From Rickettsiales bacterium (GTDB lineage: Bacteria; Pseudomonadota; Alphaproteobacteria; Rs-D84), in NCBI GenBank assembly GCA_031259365.1, contig JAIRLP010000056.1:1-10392 (forward strand): a stretch of 10,392 nt of DNA, given 5' to 3'. Made by a program: the position numbers and the translations under genes. The notes under the pieces were generated by a model. It worked only from the letters and a program-made list of their open reading frames with translations. It did not search any database and was not told where the DNA came from. How positions within the stretch are numbered: the first letter of the stretch is position 1; each line of letters opens with the position of its first letter. Shown here in pieces: positions 6,858 to 10,392 of the stretch.

Positions 6858-6880
6858 GATTCCTATGGCTACTATATGTC
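6858..6880. repeat. Direct repeat copy 1 flanking the restriction-modification genes
   Basis: These 23 bp match 8526-8548 at 21 positions in the same orientation (core CTATGGCTACTAT, then RTGTC). This copy lies 14 bp beyond the HNH stop codon; the other is 112 bp upstream of the methyltransferase start. Confidence 0.85.
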
Positions 6881-6894
6881 TTTTTTCTCTGTTT

Positions 6895-7458
6895 TTATTC
6901 TGCGTCAGGAAATTTTGTTTTCAACCACTCAAGTATTTTCAATTGGTCTGCACCAGTTGCACGACGAAGTTGAATCAGTATTTTCTCATAAGACGGACGT
7001 TCCAAAGTTATATTTGATGCCCCTTCATTACAAACACTGCAAATAGCCCGCAGATTTGAATAATCGTCCGTCCCGCCCATGCTTTTGTCTATGATATGTC
7101 CAATATGAAGTCGCGTTTTCTTTGTTGGGTCATACGGATGCGGCTCGCCAGCTACCGCCCCGCACATTTGGCAAGTAAATCCGTTTCTATCTAGAACATA
7201 AGCGCGGGTTTCTTTACCGATTCCGCGGGCAAATGCTGGCTTGGGTTTTGCCGTTTCCATAAGATACTGCCCAGGCTTTAATGTTGCCCTATCGTGATTT
7301 GTTAAAATTTGCAAACCTTCTTCATCGCGCAATTCACGCACACGACGCGCCCACTCGGAAGTTCCGGCAACTTCACGAAGTTCATCGGACGACAATACTT
7401 TTCCTATATTATCGTAGAAATATTGGCGCAGTTTAGCCCGCGACCCTAATTTTGCCAT
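6895..7458 (-). CDS. Predicted HNH restriction endonuclease
   Basis: This 187-aa protein is probably the nuclease partner of the overlapping DNA methyltransferase. The C-terminal half is an HNH (beta-beta-alpha metal) domain: CQMC (C96, C99), HIGH (H118, H121; H121 the likely general base), N135 in YSNLR and CSVCN (C140, C143, N144). The paired CxxC motifs should bind a structural zinc. Residues about 6-70 (KLRQYFYDNIGKVLSSDEL, EWARRVRELRDEEG) look like a winged-helix DNA-binding domain that could give specificity. AGAGGA, 8 nt before the ATG at 7456-7458, supports this start rather than the longer frame reaching 7551. It overlaps the methyltransferase by 26 nt, implying cotranscription and coupled translation. 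Family knowledge supports a type II restriction role; the target site cannot be read from sequence. Confidence 0.85.
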   Translation of the reverse strand: MAKLGSRAKLRQYFYDNIGKVLSSDELREVAGTSEWARRVRELRDEEGLQILTNHDRATLKPGQYLMETAKPKPAFARGIGKETRAYVLDRNGFTCQMCGAVAGEPHPYDPTKKTRLHIGHIIDKSMGGTDDYSNLRAICSVCNEGASNITLERPSYEKILIQLRRATGADQLKILEWLKTKFPDAE

Positions 7459-8413
7459 TTGTAAAATCCTCTTGTTCCAATTCTGCGCCAGCAATAAGTG
7501 CTTTAAGTATTGCTTTCCCCATTGCTTTTGCCGCGGGCGGCGGAAACGCATTGCCTATTTGCCTATATGCCGGAGTTTTCTTTCCAGAAAATTGCCAGTT
7601 TTTTGGAAAACCCTGAACCAATGCCGCCATACGAATCGTAAGTCTTGGCATACCGACAAATCCTTTATCAGGCGATTTATCCGCTATTCCCATTCCATCT
7701 ACGCCTAGCTTTGCCCATGCCTGCCGCGCACGGGTCGGACCCAAATCAGCCCCACCATGTTTTTTACTTCCTCCGACAAGAGTTGGGGCGATTCCGTCCG
7801 CACTTCTAGCCCATTCTTCCGCGCCCATCCATCCATTAGAAGCCATTTCCTCTTTTAATAAATCACCGATTGTCGGCGGCGGGGCAACCAATCCCAGTGG
7901 CCACATAAAATGTTTTGCATATTGCTTTTTCAATGCTATTAAAATCGTGCGTGGGCGCAGTTGAGGCAAGCCATAATTACTGACTTGTATCAGATTCCAA
8001 AAACAAATATAGCCCATAGATTCTAATTGTGATTTTATCTGTTCACGATATTCAGAGAATTTTGGACTAAACAATCCTTTTACATTTTCTAACAATACCG
8101 CTTTGGGATTGCATTCGCTAATCAAACGCAGGGCTGTTGGAAATAAATCGCGCTCATCATCTTTGCCTTTTTGTTTTCCGGCAACAGAAAATGGCGGGCA
8201 AGGAACTCCGCCGGCAAACAAATCAACGCCGTAATACTTTTTTGCCGACCAATTATGTAAATCTGCTTCTATAACATTCCATTGCGGACGATTGACCCGT
8301 AGCGTATCGCAAGCGAGTTTTTCTATTTCTACCAAAGCATCGTGCGAAAAACCAGCTTGTTCAAGACCTATTGCTTGACCGCCAGCCCCCGCGCATATTT
8401 CTATGGAGTGCAT
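7433..8413 (-). CDS. DNA (cytosine-5) methyltransferase of a type II RM system
   Basis: This 326-aa enzyme transfers a methyl group from S-adenosylmethionine to C5 of cytosine in a specific DNA site, protecting the host from the adjacent nuclease. All key motifs are visible in normal order: motif I EICAGAGGQAIGLEQAGF (residues 5-22), motif IV GGVPCPPFS with catalytic C72, motif VI ENVKGL (109-114), motif VIII QLRPR (151-155), a target-recognition region (about 165-255, including GGSKKHGGADLGPTRARQAW) and motifs IX-X (RMAALVQGFP, YRQIGNAFPPPAAKAMG). It appears intact. I place the start at ATG 8411-8413 because MHSIEICAG is the family's normal N-terminus and GAGG lies 9 nt upstream; the frame is open to an ATG at 8473 but that adds a non-homologous leader. 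No Vsr repair gene is adjacent. Confidence 0.95.
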   Translation of the reverse strand: MHSIEICAGAGGQAIGLEQAGFSHDALVEIEKLACDTLRVNRPQWNVIEADLHNWSAKKYYGVDLFAGGVPCPPFSVAGKQKGKDDERDLFPTALRLISECNPKAVLLENVKGLFSPKFSEYREQIKSQLESMGYICFWNLIQVSNYGLPQLRPRTILIALKKQYAKHFMWPLGLVAPPPTIGDLLKEEMASNGWMGAEEWARSADGIAPTLVGGSKKHGGADLGPTRARQAWAKLGVDGMGIADKSPDKGFVGMPRLTIRMAALVQGFPKNWQFSGKKTPAYRQIGNAFPPPAAKAMGKAILKALIAGAELEQEDFTNGKIRVAG

Positions 8414-8470
8414 CTTCTTTCCCCTCATTTTAATCATACAAAATTGCAAAATAAAAATCCAGCGAAATTG

Positions 8471-8499
8471 CATATGGACACACAGGTAAAAATTGTAAA
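8471..8499 (-). promoter_or_regulatory. Candidate promoter of the methyltransferase-HNH operon
   Basis: On the minus strand TTTACA (8494-8499, 5 of 6 to the -35 consensus) is 17 nt from CATATG (8471-8476, 3 of 6). Transcription would begin near 8464, about 50 nt before the chosen ATG and downstream of the alternative ATG at 8473, which favours the shorter start. The weak -10 keeps confidence low. Confidence 0.4.
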
Positions 8500-8514
8500 A
8501 TCTTACTTGTGTCC
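8476..8514. promoter_or_regulatory. Operator-like palindrome over the methyltransferase promoter
   Basis: GGACAC (8476-8481) and AGGTAA (8484-8489) pair with TTACTT (8503-8508) and GTGTCC (8509-8514), giving two 6-bp arms with one G-T pair and a 2-nt bulge on one side. It covers the putative promoter, the usual place for an autoregulatory site in restriction-modification operons. No controller gene is seen, so the binding protein is unknown. Confidence 0.4.
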
Positions 8515-8525
8515 TATATATGTCA

Positions 8526-8548
8526 GATTTCTATGGCTACTATGTGTC
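8526..8548. repeat. Direct repeat copy 2 flanking the restriction-modification genes
   Basis: This is the second copy of the 23-bp repeat, 21 of 23 identical to 6858-6880 at a spacing of 1668 bp. Differences are one C/T and one A/G. The two copies bracket the methyltransferase-HNH pair. Confidence 0.85.
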
Positions 8549-8667
8549 ATTTTATATTGCCTCATCTCGCCTCTTGCGGGACAAAGGATGACAGAAACAA
8601 GGATAATGGTAAGTAGGTGCAGACCCTACAATGCCGCCGCTCACGGGGCAACCTTGCCCTAAAAAAA

Positions 8668-8679
8668 GCGTAAGGTAAT
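8668..8679. repeat. Right copy of 12-bp inverted repeat
   Basis: GCGTAAGGTAAT is the exact reverse complement of 6790-6801. It abuts the T-tract side of the rpsT terminator, so it could instead be part of that gene's original 3' flank. Confidence 0.5.
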
Positions 8680-8701
8680 AAAAAATCCCGCAAATGCGGG
8701 A
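8680..8701 (-). terminator. Intrinsic terminator of rpsT
   Basis: Minus-strand reading gives TCCCGCA (8701-8695) pairing with TGCGGGA (8692-8686) around a very short loop, followed by six T. It starts 19 nt after the rpsT stop. Confidence 0.85.
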
Positions 8702-8720
8702 CTCATTTTTTCAAGAAGAA

Positions 8721-8978
8721 TTACATTGTTGCAACTTTCTTGGCCATGCGTGATACCTTGCGGGCAGCGCGTTTTTTTGGCATTGTTTTGCCAGCAGCTT
8801 TCATGATTTTTGATTCGGCTGAACGTGTTGCTGCGACGGCTGCTGCTTTGTCACCAGATTCAATTGCTTTGATGGCCTTCTTTGTTTCTGTTTTAACAGA
8901 AGAACGACGTGCTGTGTTAATTACATTCTTTTTTGCATTTACTAAAATTCTTTTTTTAGCGGACTTGTGGTTTGCCAT
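8721..8978 (-). CDS. rpsT: Small ribosomal subunit protein bS20
   Basis: This 85-aa, very basic (Lys/Arg/Ala-rich) protein binds 16S rRNA early in 30S assembly. It begins with the family hallmark MANHKSAKKRILVNAKK, continues TARRSSVKTETKKAIKAI and ends KKRAARKVSRMAKKVATM; length is normal for S20. AAAGG lies about 9 nt before the ATG at 8976-8978. It is monocistronic, with its own terminator. I found no clear promoter in its upstream region; TTGGTC (9045-9050, minus strand) is only a weak -35 candidate. Confidence 0.96.
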   Translation of the reverse strand: MANHKSAKKRILVNAKKNVINTARRSSVKTETKKAIKAIESGDKAAAVAATRSAESKIMKAAGKTMPKKRAARKVSRMAKKVATM

Positions 8979-9065
8979 TGTATTTTACCTTTGTTATTTT
9001 ATGAAGGGACGCAAACAGGATATAAAATCATTATGTGGGGAAAAGACCAATTTGGCTTTAACATT

Positions 9066-9128
9066 TGTTGGGTAATGATCCAGACCCACCAAACAGTCCG
9101 ACAGGGAAGACCCCCGCGTAACCCACAC
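9066..9128. other. Possible structured segment upstream of rpsT
   Basis: TGTTGGGT (9066-9073) can pair with ACCCACACA (9120-9128) with one bulge, enclosing a G/C-richer stretch than its surroundings, next to the palindrome CACATATGTG (9125-9134). It lies on the leader side of rpsT and upstream of the plsY promoter. It could be an rpsT leader or a protein site. Internal pairing is unconvincing. Confidence 0.2.
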
Positions 9129-9170
9129 ATATGTGCAACTGGTGAATAATTTTTATCTGTTGCAAAATGA

Positions 9171-9179
9171 TGTTATAAT
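9171..9179 (+). promoter_or_regulatory. Predicted extended -10 promoter of plsY
   Basis: TGT precedes a perfect TATAAT (9174-9179), with no good -35 at 16-18 nt. Transcription would start near 9186, leaving a leader of about 69 nt before plsY. Confidence 0.6.
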
Positions 9180-9254
9180 TGCTTACATCACCTGTGTTCA
9201 AGGGTTATTTTATACCGAAACCATAGAAAAAGCAAGAAAAAGTAAAGGAATACC

Positions 9255-9842
9255 ATGATATACGCAATTGGAATTATTATTTCATATCTGTTAGGATCTA
9301 TCCCATTTGGATTATTGTTAACAAAACTTGCAGGCAAGGGCGACCTGCGCAAAGTTGGCAGCGGCAATATCGGCGCGACCAATGTTATGCGTGTTGGTGG
9401 CCTGAAATTGGCAGGCTTGGTATGGATTTTGGATATGGCAAAATCTATTGCTGCTGTGTGGTTGGGTTATTCTTTGTCCGGCGAAGGCTTTGCCGCATGG
9501 TGTGGATTTGCATCCATTTTTGCCCATTGCTATCCAGTTTGGTTGAAATTCAAAGGCGGCAAAGGTAATTCATCTATGTTTGGCGTTCTGCTGGCGATCA
9601 GTCCATTTTCTTTTGTAATTATTGGTATTGAATGGTTACTGATCGCATTTACAACTGGATTTTCTTCGGCTGGCGCTGTTGTGGGATTCTTGGTTTTGCC
9701 TTTCTTGGGCTTTGCAATTGGCACAACAGCTGGCTGGGCTTTTGTTGCAATCGCAGCATTATGTCTGTGGCGCCATCGTGAAAATATCAAGCGTCTGCTT
9801 AAAGGGACTGAATCCAAAATCGAATGGAAATGGCAAAAATAA
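9255..9842 (+). CDS. plsY: PlsY, acyl-phosphate:glycerol-3-phosphate acyltransferase
   Basis: This inner-membrane enzyme makes 1-acyl-glycerol-3-phosphate (lysophosphatidic acid) from acyl-phosphate and glycerol-3-phosphate, the first acylation in phospholipid synthesis, working with PlsX. Its 195 aa is normal. It begins YLLGSIPFGLLL (11-22), then motif 1 GSGNIGATNV (35-44), AHCYPVWLKFKGGKG (90-104, motif 2 region with H91) and motif 3 HRENIKRLL (174-182), with about six or seven hydrophobic helices. Motif 2 is unusual: GGKGNSS (101-107) where the family normally has GGKGVAT. AAAGGAA (9244-9250) lies 4 nt before the ATG. The gene appears monocistronic, with an extended -10 promoter and a downstream terminator. 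Confidence 0.95.
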   Translation: MIYAIGIIISYLLGSIPFGLLLTKLAGKGDLRKVGSGNIGATNVMRVGGLKLAGLVWILDMAKSIAAVWLGYSLSGEGFAAWCGFASIFAHCYPVWLKFKGGKGNSSMFGVLLAISPFSFVIIGIEWLLIAFTTGFSSAGAVVGFLVLPFLGFAIGTTAGWAFVAIAALCLWRHRENIKRLLKGTESKIEWKWQK

Positions 9843-9848
9843 ATATAA

Positions 9849-9923
9849 TGGGTATCTGCTTGTTTGGAACGTCAGTCATGTACTGCTTGTACACTCCTTT
9901 TGTTCCAAACGGCGCATATCCCA
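9849..9923. repeat. Long interrupted stem-loop after plsY
   Basis: GTTTGGAAC (9862-9870) and GTTCCAAAC (9902-9910) form a perfect 9-bp stem. Inside it TGTAC/GTACA (9879-9893) forms a second hairpin. Outside it TGGGTAT (9849-9855) can pair with ATATCCCA (9916-9923) with one bulge. There is no T-tract after it, and a proper terminator follows 30 nt later. It could be a small RNA, a 3'-UTR protective structure or an interspersed palindromic element; copy number elsewhere in the genome would decide. Confidence 0.45.
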
Positions 9924-9952
9924 CATTCTATTCATTTTTTATAATATAAAAC

Positions 9953-9977
9953 AAACCGTGCATCGCACGGTTTTTTT
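9953..9977 (+). terminator. Intrinsic terminator downstream of plsY
   Basis: AAACCGTGC (9953-9961) and GCACGGTTT (9965-9973) form a 9-bp stem with a 3-nt loop, and the T run extends to 9977. It would end the plsY transcript together with the stem-loop element before it. Confidence 0.9.
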
Positions 9978-10001
9978 AAAGTCTCTGAATGCATTTGTAC
10001 T

Positions 10002-10029
10002 TTGTTTTAGGGGCGATTTATGATATAAT
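10002..10029 (+). promoter_or_regulatory. Predicted promoter of the exported-protein gene
   Basis: TGA precedes a perfect TATAAT (10024-10029). TTGTTT (10002-10007) sits 16 nt upstream as a weak -35. Transcription would start near 10036, about 20 nt before the ATG. Confidence 0.6.
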
Positions 10030-10055
10030 CAAAGTATTCGTAGTAGGGAAGAAAC

Positions 10056-10392
10056 ATGAACAAAATACTTTCTTTTATAGCAATTTGCGCTGTATCAGCG
10101 TCTGCTTTTGCGGCCAGCCCAGCGCCCGATCGTCGCAGTATGGCCCAGCAGTGGGGCAGTGCACCACGTGCAGTTGCATCCAAGAACCAGCTGTCAGCTA
10201 TGTCTGGTATTACAACAGATAAATCCAGCACTCAGCCAATTGTTGCAGATGCTGTGATCCCTTTGGACAAACGCGATAAAGAAAAAGCCGCTTGTATAAG
10301 CAATAACATTGGCGTTGGAAATACTTTTGTTTGGGCTTCTAAATACAGTAATACAAATAATTATGCTTCTATGGTTGAAGATACAGTAAACC
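10056..10392 (+). CDS. Hypothetical exported protein, C-terminus beyond window
   Basis: I do not recognise this protein. The frame is open from ATG 10056 to the right edge (112 complete codons). TAGGGAAG lies about 5 nt before the ATG. The N-terminus is a typical Sec signal peptide (MNKILSFIAICAVSASAFA, cleavage about after residue 19 or 20). The mature part is polar and Ser/Ala/Asn-rich with one Cys in view (KEKAACISNN), followed by GVGNTFVWASKYSNTNNYAS. A periplasmic or surface location is likely. No named domain is visible in the portion available. Confidence 0.75.
   Translation, partial: MNKILSFIAICAVSASAFAASPAPDRRSMAQQWGSAPRAVASKNQLSAMSGITTDKSSTQPIVADAVIPLDKRDKEKAACISNNIGVGNTFVWASKYSNTNNYASMVEDTVN

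Larger units (their letters stand above)
8414..8720. other. 307-bp non-coding region between methyltransferase and rpsT
   Basis: I see no credible gene here. From left to right it holds the methyltransferase promoter and operator-like palindrome (8471-8514), the second direct repeat (8526-8548), two small hairpins, the right inverted-repeat copy (8668-8679) and the rpsT terminator (8680-8701). The hairpins are GTAGG/CCTAC (8613-8629, 7-nt loop) and GGGCAA/TTGCCC (8646-8659), the latter followed by seven A and therefore not a plus-strand terminator. About 50 bp at 8560-8610 show nothing. Confidence 0.6.

Noticed and set aside
8414..8473. Longer methyltransferase reading frame starting at 8473
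   Set aside because: The extra N-terminus has no family similarity, the ribosome site and family N-terminus favour 8413, and the putative start of transcription lies downstream of 8473.
6858..8548. The 23-bp repeats as a CRISPR or integron array
   Set aside because: There are only two copies 1.67 kb apart with genes between, and no integrase, cas genes or attC-like folding.
8342..8662. Plus-strand reading frame of 106 codons
   Set aside because: It overlaps the methyltransferase N-terminus antisense and runs through promoter and repeat sequence, with no ribosome site or protein-like composition.
9989..10231. Short frames on both strands over the last gene
   Set aside because: They start within the promoter or run antisense; the frame from 10056 has a ribosome site and signal peptide.

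Overview
The window looks like chromosomal DNA from an uncultured, host-associated or gut-type alphaproteobacterium. This is an inference from moderate G+C, frequent TTG leucine codons, Suf, S20 and PlsY proteins of proteobacterial type, and small exported proteins. The standard genetic code is used: TGA stops sufB and TGG encodes Trp. There is no rRNA, tRNA, CRISPR array or transposase.

Layout. Positions 1-3949 are mostly minus strand: an unnamed membrane-anchored protein (3410-3949), sufB (2058-3404), sufC (540-1217), then a four-helix membrane protein cut by the left edge (1-486). The expected sufBC pair is interrupted. An oppositely oriented small membrane protein (1486-2031) and a hairpin-rich non-coding stretch (about 1300-1470) lie between them, and sufC has its own promoter. 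SufB and SufC together form the core of the SufBC(D) Fe-S cluster scaffold and ATPase. sufD, sufS and sufE are not in view.

Positions 4028-6734 hold a plus-strand two-gene operon with its own promoter and terminator: an exported protein with a TcpQ/PilL-like C-terminal domain (4097-5005) and an R64 PilN-type lipoprotein secretin (5033-6694). These would supply the outer-membrane pore and a partner for a type IVb-pilus-like or related export machine, whose motor and pilin genes are not here.

Positions about 6785-8680 look like a small accessory island: a minus-strand type II restriction-modification pair, a complete m5C DNA methyltransferase (7433-8413) overlapping a predicted HNH endonuclease (6895-7458). 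The pair is bracketed by a 23-bp imperfect direct repeat (6858-6880 and 8526-8548) and, further out, by a 12-bp inverted repeat. An operator-like palindrome overlaps the putative methyltransferase promoter.

Positions 8680-10055 return to housekeeping genes: rpsT (S20, minus strand) and plsY (glycerol-3-phosphate acyltransferase, plus strand, with an unusual motif 2), then a long stem-loop intergenic element and a terminator. The window ends inside a second small exported protein (10056 onward). The most interesting items are the repeat-bracketed restriction cassette, the mutually exclusive RNA pairings between sufB and sufC, and the two-gene secretin operon.
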